Counted from the first letter of the stretch, positions 1-9,852 are shown. The stretch: 10,909 nt of DNA from Balneolaceae bacterium (GCA_003555185.1 PWFZ01000320.1:1-10909), one strand, 5' to 3'. Notes: generated from the letters alone by a model not told the origin. Numbers and translations: made by a program.

Positions 1-1556
1 ATCGAAGGAATACGGATTGAAGCCACACCTGCTACTAAAAACGCCCACACCGCGTATATAAAAATACTTTTATGATTGAGTGTCAGATACCCATAATCAA
101 ACCCTCCCAGCTGATTTGCTACTTCATCTATCCAATAAATAGACAGTGCTACCGGAATCGACATTAACTGCATTCCGGATTCAAAAACACCTCCTGCTAA
201 AGCAACAACTAAACCTATAGGTACCGTAATTGCCAGAAGCGGAAGAACCAAAGCGTTTGCAAGCGGACCAATAATTGAAAATTCTCCAAAATAGTATGTC
301 AATATTGGAAAGAGGCCCAATTGCACAATAAATGAAACAAGAATTATTGTGAGCAAACTCCCTTTCCAATTAAATCTCAAACGTTCCGAAATCAATCGTT
401 GAGCCTCAGGCATAACCATAAGGATAATTAGCACTGCAGAAAACGATAACTGAAAACCTATATCGAACAGCTGCCTTGGATTGATCAACAATAGAATAAT
501 TGCGGCAAACGCCAGTAGATTAATTGAATTCCTGATTTTGTGAAACAGTTTTCCATAGGTCATTAGCCACGCCATGAGTGAAGCTCTGCTTACTGATGCG
601 CTAAACCCTGTAATACCTGCATAGCCTACCAATAGAATGGTCAAGGCAATTAACCCCGACCATTTAGTTTTTTTACTTCCCCATAACCATGGGATAATTA
701 GCCAAAATGGAGCCACTATAAATCCTACGTGCAACCCGGAAACAGCCATGATATGAGAAAGGCCCGCTCTGGCAAATGACTGTCTGCTGTCGGGGGCTAG
801 TTCCTGTTTATAACCCAGAAATAATGCTTTTGCCAAAGGAGCTGTTTCTTCATCAAACAGCAAATCCACATTGCCCCTTACGTATTCCTGAACCGCGCCC
901 CAACTCAATGTGGTTTTCCTTTCGGATTTATGTAGCTCTACAATTTCACCATGGGCAAAAATAAGCTGTTCTTTTAACCATGTTCCATAATCAAACTCAT
1001 GCGGATTCCTTTTTTCAGGGAATGAGTATAACCTGATATCAGCTGATATTTCACTCCCGGCAAAAATCTCATCTTGATAGATTACGTCTCCATACACTCT
1101 TAATCGTATTTGTTGCTGCCACTCAACTCCGTCCGGAAAATAAATTTTAGTCGTTTTGACCGTGTAGTTTCCCCGGCCACTTTTGCTCATGCCAGTTTCC
1201 AAAACCGAGCCCTGTATGCTTATTGTTTCCCATTCGTATAGAGAAATTGGGTAAGCCTCATGCTCTTTTGAGCCCCTCCTTTCCTGGTCCAGCGAAAACC
1301 AAAACGCGCCGAACAGTGCAATAAGAAGCAGATAGAAAATAGTAGCTAAAAAAGATGCCCAAAGCAGCCCCTTCCGTTTTTGGATATACTCAAGAATCAT
1401 CCCTAAAAAGAGGAGGGTAATTGCAAACTTAAAATAGGAGAAGGTTGTATTCCATGGCATGAAATTGGCAAATAGAATACCTATTGCAAATAGTATAAAA
1501 AGACGTAGTGCAGGAACTGCGGGAAAGGGAAAGCGATATACTTGTGGATAGCTCAT
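1..1556 (-). CDS. comEC: ComEC/Rec2-family DNA uptake channel protein, 3' end cut by window
   Basis: Inner-membrane channel that carries single-stranded DNA into the cytoplasm during natural transformation. About 518 codons are visible with no stop, and the frame runs off the left edge. N-terminal hydrophobic segments (about residues 16-80) are followed by the soluble DUF4131-type region, ending in the typical NPHEFDY motif (184-190). The Competence domain follows, with the family hallmarks HIMAVSGLHVG (268-278), GFSASVSRASLM (317-328), DIGFQLSFSAV (365-375) and GPLANALVLP (430-439). These are strong, multi-point matches. ATG at 1556 is chosen because an in-frame TAA lies two codons upstream. 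It has no Shine-Dalgarno sequence. It lies 47 bases after marR on the same strand, so it may be co-transcribed. Whether the missing C-terminus carries a metallo-beta-lactamase domain cannot be seen. Confidence 0.95.
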   Translation of the reverse strand, partial: MSYPQVYRFPFPAVPALRLFILFAIGILFANFMPWNTTFSYFKFAITLLFLGMILEYIQKRKGLLWASFLATIFYLLLIALFGAFWFSLDQERRGSKEHEAYPISLYEWETISIQGSVLETGMSKSGRGNYTVKTTKIYFPDGVEWQQQIRLRVYGDVIYQDEIFAGSEISADIRLYSFPEKRNPHEFDYGTWLKEQLIFAHGEIVELHKSERKTTLSWGAVQEYVRGNVDLLFDEETAPLAKALFLGYKQELAPDSRQSFARAGLSHIMAVSGLHVGFIVAPFWLIIPWLWGSKKTKWSGLIALTILLVGYAGITGFSASVSRASLMAWLMTYGKLFHKIRNSINLLAFAAIILLLINPRQLFDIGFQLSFSAVLIILMVMPEAQRLISERLRFNWKGSLLTIILVSFIVQLGLFPILTYYFGEFSIIGPLANALVLPLLAITVPIGLVVALAGGVFESGMQLMSIPVALSIYWIDEVANQLGGFDYGYLTLNHKSIFIYAVWAFLVAGVASIRIPS

Positions 1557-1603
1557 TACTTATATGAACCATCAAAGCCAAAAACCTTACAGAATTGAAA
1601 AAG

Positions 1604-2062
1604 TTAGACTGCGCTCTTTTTTTCTACACCCAATTTTTTGCAAAGTTTTGCCAGCATTTTTTTCTCATCCTCGGTTAGTACGCTAAACTCTCGCTTAATT
1701 TTTTCGAGGTGTTTTGGGAAAAAATCTTCAATAAATGCACTGCCGGATTTTGTAAGGTGAATCAGAACCGCTCTTCTGTCATTGGGGTCCGGTTTTCTTT
1801 TAACATGACCACATCTTTCCAGGTTATCAATAACCATTGTAATATTGCCACCGCTCTTTAGCAGCTTCTCTCCTATGGAACGCTGATTTAACGGACCCAG
1901 GTGATGCAAAACTTCCAATGTTCCAAACTGACTCACTGTTAAATCTGCCTCAGCAAGATGTCTGTTTAGTCTGTTATTAAGTGATTCCGTTGAACGCATA
2001 AGTTTAATAAATGCATTCAATGTATTTTTTTCGGATTCGCTTCCCTCATAATGAGTCGCCAT
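1604..2062 (-). CDS. MarR-family winged-helix transcriptional regulator
   Basis: 152-residue protein, the usual MarR length, predicted to be a DNA-binding dimer that responds to a small molecule or oxidant. The N-terminal helix (10-40) should form part of the dimer interface. The winged helix spans about 42-106: LTVSQFGTLEVL opens it, KSGGNITMVIDNLE (69-82) is the recognition helix, and the wing carries the family signature DPNDRR followed by LTKSG (92-106). A C-terminal helical segment (112-145) completes the dimer. Two cysteines (84, 141) are present, but the N-terminal sensing cysteine of OhrR types is absent, so the ligand is unknown. It lies 56 bases after tyrS and 47 bases before comEC. 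The upstream gap holds a 12-base palindrome and a direct repeat, possible sites of autoregulation (inference). The targets are not evident. Confidence 0.93.
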   Translation of the reverse strand: MATHYEGSESEKNTLNAFIKLMRSTESLNNRLNRHLAEADLTVSQFGTLEVLHHLGPLNQRSIGEKLLKSGGNITMVIDNLERCGHVKRKPDPNDRRAVLIHLTKSGSAFIEDFFPKHLEKIKREFSVLTEDEKKMLAKLCKKLGVEKKSAV

Positions 2063-2069
2063 AAGAAAT

Positions 2070-2088
2070 GAATTTAATGGAATTTAAT
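2070..2088 (-). repeat. Direct repeat GAATTTAAT x2 upstream of marR
   Basis: On the plus strand, two exact 9-base copies of GAATTTAAT (2070-2078 and 2080-2088) sit one base apart, giving a 10-base period, about one helical turn. They end 8 bases before the marR start codon at 2062. The spacing would put a bound protein on one face of the helix. A regulatory role is inference only; in AT-rich DNA this could be chance. Confidence 0.45.
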
Positions 2089-2102
2089 CTTCACAATATA
2101 AG

Positions 2103-2114
2103 TGTTTATAAACA
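2103..2114. promoter_or_regulatory. Candidate MarR operator: 12-base perfect palindrome
   Basis: TGTTTATAAACA is a perfect 12-base palindrome located 41-52 bases upstream of the marR start and just after the tyrS stop codon. MarR dimers usually bind palindromes near their own promoter, so this is a natural operator candidate. No convincing promoter elements were recognised around it, and binding is inferred from position and symmetry alone. Confidence 0.4.
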
Positions 2115-2118
2115 ACCT

Positions 2119-3333
2119 TTATGAACTTTTTAATCGTGCGTACTTACGTTTCCCAACCTTTAGTTCGTACTCATCTCCATCACCAAAAGTTATTTCGTGG
2201 TTGATATCTTTAATTTTTTCATCGTTTAAAGATACACCACCCTGCTTCATCATTCGCTTTGTCTCCCCATTGCTTTGGGTCAGATCAGCTTCAGAAATAA
2301 TGTCGAGAATACGATGGGTTGAACCCGAATCATACTTAAAAGTAGGTGCATCGTCGGGCACTTCTTTTTTGATCACTGTTTGTTCAAAGTGTTTTTTAGC
2401 ATTCTTCGCTCCTGCCTCACCATGGTACATTCTTGTTATAGTGTATGCCAAAAAGTGTTTCGTGTTTCTCGGATCTTTTTTTACATCCGATTTTATTTTC
2501 TCGAGCTCATCTATCGATACATCTGTTACCAGTTCAAAATAGGAGTAAATCAGATCATCTGGAATAGATAGCGCCTTTCCATACATATCGTTGGCATCTT
2601 CATTGATTCCAATATAGTTATCGTATGATTTGCTCATTTTCATGGTACCGTCTGTACCAACCAGAAGCGGCATCATCAAACAAACCTGAGGGCGCTGCCC
2701 ATCGTCTTTTTGCAAATCACGTCCTACAAGGAGGTTAAACTTTTGATCCGTTCCTCCCAGCTCTACGTCGGACTTCAGATATACTGAATCCTGACCCTGT
2801 GCCAGAGGATATAAAAATTCATGCAGAGAAATCGGCTCATTATTTTTGAATCTTTTAGAAAAATCATCCCGTTCAATCATTCTGGCAATAGTAAGTTTTG
2901 AGCTTAACTTAATTACCCCTTCAAAAGTTATCTGACCCAGCCAATCTGAGTTATAGACAATCTCAGTTTTATCACGATCAAGAATTTTACCCGCCTGATC
3001 TAAGTACGTTTTTGCATTCTCTTTAATATCTGCCGCTGTGAGTGAAGGGCGCGTTTTATTTTGTCCGGTCGGGTCACCGATCAATGCCGTGAAATCACCG
3101 ATAATGAGAATGATATGATGCCCTAAATCCTGAAACTGACGCATTTTTCTTAAAATCACAGAGTGACCCAAATGCAGATCGGGACGGGTAGGATCGCATC
3201 CTAATTTAATACGGAGTGGTTTATTCTCCTTTTTAGACTTGGTCAGCTTTTCTACAAGCTCATTTTCCGGCACAATTTCTACTGTGCCGCGTTTAATAAT
3301 CTCTAATTGCTCTTTTACTGGTGCGAAACTCAT
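2119..3333 (-). CDS. tyrS: Tyrosyl-tRNA synthetase (class I, TyrZ-like type)
   Basis: Charges tRNA-Tyr with tyrosine using ATP, in the cytoplasm. The 404 residues match the shorter bacterial TyrRS branch. The class I Rossmann fold starts near residue 40 with LGCDPTRPDLHLGH, where HLGH (54-57) is the HIGH signature. The tyrosine-pocket region includes QGQDSVYLKSDVELGGTDQKFN (split around 179-200), and KMSKS is exact at 232-236. KMSKS rather than KFGKS places it in the TyrZ-like branch. An S4-type RNA-binding domain occupies about 343-404. The start ATG overlaps the cvpA stop by four bases (ATGA), so translation is probably coupled and both belong to the yqeY-cvpA-tyrS unit. No T-box or leader is visible because the gene is internal to that unit. 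All catalytic motifs are intact. Confidence 0.97.
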   Translation of the reverse strand: MSFAPVKEQLEIIKRGTVEIVPENELVEKLTKSKKENKPLRIKLGCDPTRPDLHLGHSVILRKMRQFQDLGHHIILIIGDFTALIGDPTGQNKTRPSLTAADIKENAKTYLDQAGKILDRDKTEIVYNSDWLGQITFEGVIKLSSKLTIARMIERDDFSKRFKNNEPISLHEFLYPLAQGQDSVYLKSDVELGGTDQKFNLLVGRDLQKDDGQRPQVCLMMPLLVGTDGTMKMSKSYDNYIGINEDANDMYGKALSIPDDLIYSYFELVTDVSIDELEKIKSDVKKDPRNTKHFLAYTITRMYHGEAGAKNAKKHFEQTVIKKEVPDDAPTFKYDSGSTHRILDIISEADLTQSNGETKRMMKQGGVSLNDEKIKDINHEITFGDGDEYELKVGKRKYARLKSS

Positions 3334-3893
3334 AATGTTATGTTTTCAAATATGGGTAATGTTCTAATTGGATTATTCTCCTCTATCGCATCTTCAATGG
3401 TCATAATAAAGGAGTCAATTCCCGGAATTACGGTTGCCACAATATTATATGCAGCAGGCGCCAAAACTAAAACCATTGGATAGGTGAGCGATTCTTCACG
3501 TGTTTCTTCGGCCGGCATATTGAAGCCAGCTAATAAAAGTAACATTGCGCTTACAACAATGCCTGATTTCAAGAAACCAAATATTAAACCGGCCAGTCGA
3601 TTGATGAAATTTATATTTAACAGTTCTAAAAATCGCTTACTGGCGTATGCAAATAATTGAGTAATGATTATCACCGAAATAAATAAAAATATACCTGCCA
3701 CAATAGTAGCATTATCAGGACTGTCAAATAGCGGGGAAATGATATTAGAGACCGGTTTCATGTATTGAAATGCAATAAAAACAGCTGCTATAATTCCGAC
3801 TATACCTAACACTTCTTTAATAAAGCCGCTTACAAACCCTTTGTAGGCGAAATAGCAGATGGGCAATAGTATGAACAGATCCAGTAAGTTCAT
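3330..3893 (-). CDS. cvpA: CvpA-family inner-membrane protein
   Basis: Small integral membrane protein of the CvpA (colicin V production) family, 187 residues. About four hydrophobic segments are visible: near 5-22, 26-45, 64-84 and 100-123. The N-terminal pattern, a short helix then YKGFVSGFIKEVLGIVGIIA (17-36), and the central FINRLAGLIFGFLKSGIV (96-113) are typical of the family. The C-terminal 60 residues are more hydrophilic and end in an acidic then proline-rich tail. Members are tied to envelope stress and purine-related phenotypes in other bacteria; the exact biochemical role is unsettled. It starts 8 bases after yqeY and overlaps tyrS by ATGA, so it is clearly within one transcription unit. 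No Shine-Dalgarno sequence precedes its ATG. Confidence 0.88.
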   Translation of the reverse strand: MNLLDLFILLPICYFAYKGFVSGFIKEVLGIVGIIAAVFIAFQYMKPVSNIISPLFDSPDNATIVAGIFLFISVIIITQLFAYASKRFLELLNINFINRLAGLIFGFLKSGIVVSAMLLLLAGFNMPAEETREESLTYPMVLVLAPAAYNIVATVIPGIDSFIMTIEDAIEENNPIRTLPIFENITL

Positions 3894-3901
3894 ACTATCA
3901 T

Positions 3902-4357
3902 TTAGGAAAGTTCATCTTTAACAACCCGACTTACAGTAGAACCTTCTGCTTTGCCTTTTAATTTGCCCATCATCACGCCCATTACTTGTCCCATATCGGA
4001 CATATCTGACGCTCCCATTTCCTCAATCTGTGCACGTACAGCAGCTCGAACTTCATCTTCGCTCATCATTTTTGGCAAAAACTCTTCAATGATGGCAAGT
4101 TCAGACTTTTCTTTTTCGACTAAATCCTCACGTCCCCCCTTTTCAAAAGAGTCAATGGATTCCTTGCGTTGCTTTCCGGCCTTCATCAATACATCCAGAA
4201 CCTGCTCATCGCTAATTTCGCTTTCGCCACCTTTTCTTTCGCTAATCTCTTTTTCAAGAATTTTAGCTTTCAGTGATCGAAGAACCTGAAGACGATCCGC
4301 CTTCTTATTCTTCATTGCTGATTTCAGTTCGTCCAGTATCGTTTCTTTTAAGCTCAT
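3902..4357 (-). CDS. yqeY: GatB/YqeY-domain protein
   Basis: 151-residue protein resembling the tail domain of GatB, the tRNA-dependent amidotransferase subunit, as in the stand-alone YqeY family. The N-terminal half is helical and charged (LKETILDELKSAMKNK, then LQVLRSLKAKILEKE). The C-terminal half carries the family's helical bundle: AIIEEFLPKMMSEDEVRAAV (89-108), then the MGQVMGVMMGKLKGKAEGS stretch near 122-140 that resembles the tRNA-contacting region of GatB. Its function as a free protein is not well defined; a role in tRNA or protein quality control is inferred. It heads the yqeY-cvpA-tyrS unit, but its start lies only 28 bases after the terminator of the ribosomal-protein unit, so its promoter must be very close or within the preceding DNA. 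Confidence 0.92.
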   Translation of the reverse strand: MSLKETILDELKSAMKNKKADRLQVLRSLKAKILEKEISERKGGESEISDEQVLDVLMKAGKQRKESIDSFEKGGREDLVEKEKSELAIIEEFLPKMMSEDEVRAAVRAQIEEMGASDMSDMGQVMGVMMGKLKGKAEGSTVSRVVKDELS

Positions 4358-4385
4358 AGAATGATTTTTTTCTTAAAATGTAAGC

Positions 4386-4429
4386 AAAAAAAAAGGTTCC
4401 ACCCTGAAAGCTTTCAGAATGCAACCTTT
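4386..4429 (-). terminator. Rho-independent terminator of the rpmB-rpmG-DUF4295 unit
   Basis: Read on the minus strand, AAAGGTT (4429-4423) pairs with AACCTTT (4398-4392). The interior contains the perfect palindrome CTGAAAGCTTTCAG (4404-4417), and about nine T residues follow (4394-4386). It begins 21 bases after the DUF4295 gene stop. The plus strand lacks a T run on the other side, so it acts mainly on minus-strand transcription. Confidence 0.85.
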
Positions 4430-4449
4430 ATATAAGAATCGGAAATAAA

Positions 4450-4620
4450 TTATCCTTTATTGCTTTTGATAAACTCATTTACGTTTTCCTGATCCATCAT
4501 TGTCTCTTTAAACGCAAACTTTCCACGTGCGTTTTTTGTGGAAATGATCACTTTTGCCATTTTACGCTGTGCAGCTTTCAAAGCTTGAGCTTCATCACCA
4601 AATGCTTGTTTCTTAGCCAT
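4450..4620 (-). CDS. DUF4295-type small basic protein (ribosomal-cluster companion)
   Basis: A 56-residue, lysine-rich protein. The N-terminus is MAKKQAFGDEAQALKAAQR; the core KMAKVIISTKNARGKFAFKE (20-39) and the end MMDQENVNEFIKSNKG match the general pattern of the short DUF4295 proteins that follow rpmG in Bacteroidota. Homology is judged from motif memory and gene order, not from a search. It sits 10 bases after rpmG and 21 bases before the terminator, so it is the last gene of the L28-L33 unit. The location and basic charge suggest a ribosome-associated role, but no function is established. There are no cysteines and no signal peptide. ATG at 4620 is preceded by only weak purines. It is too short for default gene length cut-offs and easily missed. 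Confidence 0.85.
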   Translation of the reverse strand: MAKKQAFGDEAQALKAAQRKMAKVIISTKNARGKFAFKETMMDQENVNEFIKSNKG

Positions 4621-4630
4621 AATAAATGCC

Positions 4631-4795
4631 TTATTTTATTTCTTTATGAATGGTGTGCTTGCGGAGAACTGGGTTATACTTCTTTAGTTCTACTCTATCA
4701 GTCGTATTTCTACGATTTTTGGTAGTAACGTAACGAGAGCTCCCCGGTTTCTCAGTACATTCAAGAATTACCTGTATGCGATTGCCTTTAGCCAT
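4631..4795 (-). CDS. rpmG: 50S ribosomal protein L33, zinc-free type
   Basis: 54-residue component of the large ribosomal subunit near the E site. Recognised by [11 protein letters not shown] (5-15), [20 protein letters not shown] (21-40) and the end [10 protein letters not shown], all in family order. Zinc-binding L33 has two CxxC pairs; here only Cys13 remains, and the second pair position reads NPVL, so this is the cysteine-minus form. It starts two bases after the rpmB stop. An AGAGG motif inside the end of rpmB (about 9 bases upstream of the ATG) is the only Shine-Dalgarno-like site seen in the window, and the tight spacing suggests coupled translation. It was found by reading the gap between the neighbours; it is short but complete. 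Confidence 0.95.
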   Translation of the reverse strand: MAKGNRIQVILECTEKPGSSRYVTTKNRRNTTDRVELKKYNPVLRKHTIHKEIK

Positions 4796-4797
4796 GA

Positions 4798-5043
4798 TTA
4801 TACCTCTTTAAGTAAAGTTCCTTTCTTTTTGGCATCTTTCAATACGGCTGAAATCCCTTTTTTATTGATGGTTCTCACTGTCTTTGCTGATACTTTCAGT
4901 GTTACCCATCGATCTTCTTCCGGTATGAAAAATCTTCGTTTCTGAAGATTAAGTTGAAATCGGTGCTTCGTCTTGTTATTCGCTTTTGACGACCGATATC
5001 CGTTCAGTGCAGATTTTCCAGTAATATCGTCCTTACGTGCCAT
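4798..5043 (-). CDS. rpmB: 50S ribosomal protein L28
   Basis: 81-residue large-subunit ribosomal protein. [20 protein letters not shown], then [19 protein letters not shown] (22-40) and [19 protein letters not shown] (46-64), follow the L28 pattern of a basic beta-rich fold. In zinc-carrying L28 the segment after MARK starts with a cysteine (CxxTGK); here it is DDITGK and no cysteine is present anywhere, so this is the zinc-free form. First gene of the rpmB-rpmG-DUF4295 unit, driven by a strong consensus promoter at 5077-5109. It is divergent from gyrB across a 266-base gap. The start has no Shine-Dalgarno sequence (a run of A/T precedes it), as expected in Bacteroidota. Confidence 0.96.
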   Translation of the reverse strand: MARKDDITGKSALNGYRSSKANNKTKHRFQLNLQKRRFFIPEEDRWVTLKVSAKTVRTINKKGISAVLKDAKKKGTLLKEV

Positions 5044-5076
5044 AATTCAATATATTATCGATTTTTAGATAGACAC

Positions 5077-5109
5077 CAAAATTACCGCTAATTCCCATGA
5101 ATTTCAAAA
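5077..5109 (-). promoter_or_regulatory. Bacteroidota-type promoter of rpmB (TTTTG-N20-TAATTTTG)
   Basis: On the minus strand, TTTTG (5109-5105) is followed by 20 bases and then TAATTTTG (5084-5077). This fits the known Bacteroidota housekeeping consensus: a TTTG-type -33 element, 19-21 bases, and TAnnTTTG at -7. All defined positions match. Transcription would start near 5070, leaving a leader of about 27 bases before the rpmB ATG at 5043. Prediction from sequence only. Confidence 0.7.
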
Positions 5110-5192
5110 TTCTTTTTACCCTCATTTAATGTCACGCTTTTCACCAACCTCCCTACTCTTTCTGCATCCCCTCAATAGCACCCAAATCTTAG

Positions 5193-7247
<2,055 letters not shown>

Positions 7248-7264
7248 TTAGTGAGAAGTTTAAT

Positions 7265-7283
7265 GGGTAACGTTTCTTTACCC
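7265..7283 (+). other. Small hairpin in the gyrB-gyrA spacer
   Basis: GGGTAA (7265-7270) and TTACCC (7278-7283) form a six-pair stem with a seven-base loop, 18 bases after the gyrB stop. No T run follows, so it is not a classical terminator. It could pace transcription or stabilise the messenger, or it could be part of a repeated intergenic element; both are guesses. Confidence 0.5.
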
Positions 7284-7296
7284 GATTTCTCTCATG

Positions 7297-7320
7297 ACTC
7301 AATACTCACTACTCAATACT
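7297..7320 (+). repeat. Direct repeat ACTCAATACT x2 just upstream of gyrA
   Basis: Two exact 10-base copies (7297-7306 and 7311-7320) are separated by CACT, and the motif continues toward the gyrA start. The ACTCAATACT/CACT pattern looks like a short tandem intergenic repeat rather than coding remnants. Whether it recurs elsewhere in the genome cannot be seen here. Confidence 0.65.
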
Positions 7321-7327
7321 ATTATTA

Positions 7328-9799
7328 ATGGCTAGCGAAAAAATTATACCAATTACGATTGAAGACGAGATGCAATCTTCCTACATCGATTATTCGATGT
7401 CGGTTATTGTTTCACGGGCTCTTCCTGATGTACGGGATGGGTTAAAACCTGTTCACCGCCGAGTTTTATACGGTATGAGTGATCTGGGGATGCTTCATAA
7501 CAGAAATTATAAAAAGAGTGCCCGTATTGTCGGTGAAGTTTTAGGTAAGTATCACCCCCACGGTGATTCTGCTGTTTACGACTCTATTGTACGAATGGTT
7601 CAGGACTTTTCACTCCGATATCCCTTGGTAGATGGCCAGGGTAACTTTGGCTCAGTTGATGGTGATTCTGCTGCAGCTATGCGTTACACGGAAGTTAAGA
7701 TGAAGAGAATGTCTGAGGAGCTTCTTGCAGACATCAACAAAGAGACGGTTGATTATCAAACCAACTTTGATGATACCCTACTAGAGCCTACGGTTCTTCC
7801 ATCTATGGTCCCTAACTTACTCCTCAATGGAGCCTCCGGTATTGCCGTTGGTATGGCAACCAATATGGCACCTCACAACTTAACAGAAGTGGTAAATGGA
7901 GTTGTGGCCACTATCGACGATCCGGAAATTGAAACAAAAACTTTGATGGAGCACATTACCGCTCCTGATTTTCCTACGGGAGGGATCATATACGGTTATG
8001 AAGGTGTAAAAGAAGCCTACGAAACCGGTCGCGGAAAAGTGGTTATGCGTGCCCGCGCAAATGTTGAAGAGCTTCGTAATAATCGCGAACAAATCATCAT
8101 CACTGAAATTCCTTATCAGGTAAATAAAGCTACACTGATTGAGAAAATTGCAAATCTCGTTAACCAGGAGAAGATTACAGAGATTTCTGAAATTCGTGAT
8201 GAGTCTGACCGCGATGGAATGCGAATCGTTGTGATTCTAAAGCGTGGATCAAATCCCGGAGTTATACTAAATCAACTCTATAAATACACCCAGATGCAGC
8301 AAACATTTGGGATTATCAATCTCGCTCTGGTAAAAGGACGTCCGAAAGTAATGGCGCTCAAAGAGTTGATTGAGAGATTTATTGAGCACAGAATTGAAAT
8401 TATTATTCGGCGTACGATTTATGATTTAGATCAGGCCGAATCGCGTGCACACATTTTAGAAGGCCTTAAAATTGCTCTTGATAATCTTGATGAGGTTATT
8501 AAAACAATTCGGGCAGCGAATAATCCACAGGCTGCAAATGTTGAGCTTCGGAAAAAATTTGCCCTTACCGATATCCAGGCGAAAGCCATATTGGATATGA
8601 GGCTGCAAAAACTGACCGGACTCGAACGAGATAAAATTGACCAGGAGTATCGCGATATTGTAGACCGAATTGCTGAGTACCGATCTATCTTATCAAACCG
8701 TGATGAGCAGACCGAAATAATTAAAGCGGAACTTATCGATATCAGAGAACGATATGGTGATGAGCGTCGGACAGAAATTGTTTACTCTGCAGATGACTTC
8801 AATATAGAAGACATGATTGCCGATGAGGATGTTGTGGTTACAATTTCCAACAAAGGCTTTATCAAACGAATGCCGGTTAGTGGATATCGCCGACAACGAC
8901 GTGGCGGAAAAGGCATGAAAGGCACCACTACTAAGGATGATGATTATGTAGAACATCTGTTCGTGGCCACCAATCACAACTACATCCTTTTCTTTACTGA
9001 GAGAGGTAATTGTTACTGGTTGAAGGTTTACGAAATCCCTGAAGGTTCCAGACTTGCCAGAGGTCGCGCAATTGTTAACCTGATTGATATTGAGAAGGAT
9101 GATTCCATTAAAACATTTGTACCGGTTAAAACCCTGGATGATGAGGAGTACATTAAATCTCACTCAATAATCATGGCAACACGAGAAGGGCAGGTTAAAA
9201 AGACTTCACTTGAAGCCTATAGCCGACCTCGACGTGACGGAATTATTGGTATCAACATTAAGGAAGGCGATGCTCTCCTTGGTGCGGCCCTTACTGATGG
9301 TGAAAGCAATGTAATTCTTGCCAACAGAAACGGACGAGCAATTCGGTTCCACGAATCCGACGCCCGCGAAATGGGTAGAAACACATCCGGAGTTCGCGGC
9401 ATGACCCTCGGTAAAGATGATGAATTGGTTGACATGGTTGTGATTAAAAACACTCATGAAGCTACTGTTCTTGCCATCTCTGAAAATGGTTACGGTAAAC
9501 GGTCACTTGTTGATGATTATCGTGAGCAAAGCCGTGGCGGAAAAGGAGTTATCACTCTTAAGATCACTCCAAAAACCGGCAAACTTGTTGCCCTTAAAGA
9601 GGTATCCGATAATGATGATCTGATGATTATCACTGAAAAAGGAAAAGTAATCCGGATGCAGTGCAAAGGACTTCGAACGATGGGTAGAAATACTCAGGGT
9701 GTTCGAATCATGCGCCTCGACGAAGAAGGGAAAATTGGAGGTGTTACACGAGTCGTCAATGAAGATGATGACGAAGATGAAGCACCGACAGTAGAATAA
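7328..9799 (+). CDS. gyrA: DNA gyrase subunit A
   Basis: Breakage-reunion subunit of gyrase; it cuts and passes DNA via a 5'-phosphotyrosyl link. 823 residues. The N-terminal winged-helix and tower region opens with [20 protein letters not shown] (21-40). The quinolone-region helix reads [13 protein letters not shown], with Ser81 and Asp85 at the E. coli Ser83/Asp87 positions, so no classic resistance change is present. The catalytic pair is Arg119-Tyr120 in AAMRYTE. A coiled-coil region covers about 350-480. The C-terminal beta-pinwheel starts near 495 and contains an exact GyrA box QRRGGKG (522-528), with degenerate blade repeats such as [10 protein letters not shown] and SRGGKGVI. The GyrA box separates it from ParC. 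The acidic tail (DDDEDE) is typical of GyrA ends. It follows gyrB and is closed by the terminator at 9822-9852. Confidence 0.98.
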   Translation: MASEKIIPITIEDEMQSSYIDYSMSVIVSRALPDVRDGLKPVHRRVLYGMSDLGMLHNRNYKKSARIVGEVLGKYHPHGDSAVYDSIVRMVQDFSLRYPLVDGQGNFGSVDGDSAAAMRYTEVKMKRMSEELLADINKETVDYQTNFDDTLLEPTVLPSMVPNLLLNGASGIAVGMATNMAPHNLTEVVNGVVATIDDPEIETKTLMEHITAPDFPTGGIIYGYEGVKEAYETGRGKVVMRARANVEELRNNREQIIITEIPYQVNKATLIEKIANLVNQEKITEISEIRDESDRDGMRIVVILKRGSNPGVILNQLYKYTQMQQTFGIINLALVKGRPKVMALKELIERFIEHRIEIIIRRTIYDLDQAESRAHILEGLKIALDNLDEVIKTIRAANNPQAANVELRKKFALTDIQAKAILDMRLQKLTGLERDKIDQEYRDIVDRIAEYRSILSNRDEQTEIIKAELIDIRERYGDERRTEIVYSADDFNIEDMIADEDVVVTISNKGFIKRMPVSGYRRQRRGGKGMKGTTTKDDDYVEHLFVATNHNYILFFTERGNCYWLKVYEIPEGSRLARGRAIVNLIDIEKDDSIKTFVPVKTLDDEEYIKSHSIIMATREGQVKKTSLEAYSRPRRDGIIGINIKEGDALLGAALTDGESNVILANRNGRAIRFHESDAREMGRNTSGVRGMTLGKDDELVDMVVIKNTHEATVLAISENGYGKRSLVDDYREQSRGGKGVITLKITPKTGKLVALKEVSDNDDLMIITEKGKVIRMQCKGLRTMGRNTQGVRIMRLDEEGKIGGVTRVVNEDDDEDEAPTVE

Positions 9800-9821
9800 C
9801 TTCTACTTATATATCACTATT

Positions 9822-9852
9822 AAAAAAGGCTCCTGTTTAGGAGCCTTTTTTT
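9822..9852 (+). terminator. Rho-independent terminator after gyrA (symmetric)
   Basis: A 13-base arm AAAAAAGGCTCCT (9822-9834) pairs with AGGAGCCTTTTTT (9839-9851) around a GTTT loop, followed by more T. It starts 22 bases after the gyrA stop. Because A's lead and T's trail, it could also stop transcription arriving from the right. Confidence 0.93.

Noticed and set aside
2102..2542. Plus-strand open frame of 146 codons opposite tyrS
   Set aside because: It lies wholly antisense to a complete, motif-rich tyrS; the serine- and phenylalanine-rich translation is typical of a shadow frame.
3951..4289. Plus-strand open frame opposite yqeY
   Set aside because: Antisense to a conserved gene, with serine-rich low-complexity translation and no recognisable domain.
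4375..4382. TACATTTT on the minus strand as a promoter for yqeY
   Set aside because: It is one mismatch from the -7 consensus, but no -33 element sits 19-21 bases upstream, and the place is taken by the terminator T run.
8693..9163. Minus-strand 156-codon open frame inside gyrA
   Set aside because: Antisense shadow of the gyrA C-terminal region; no family resemblance.
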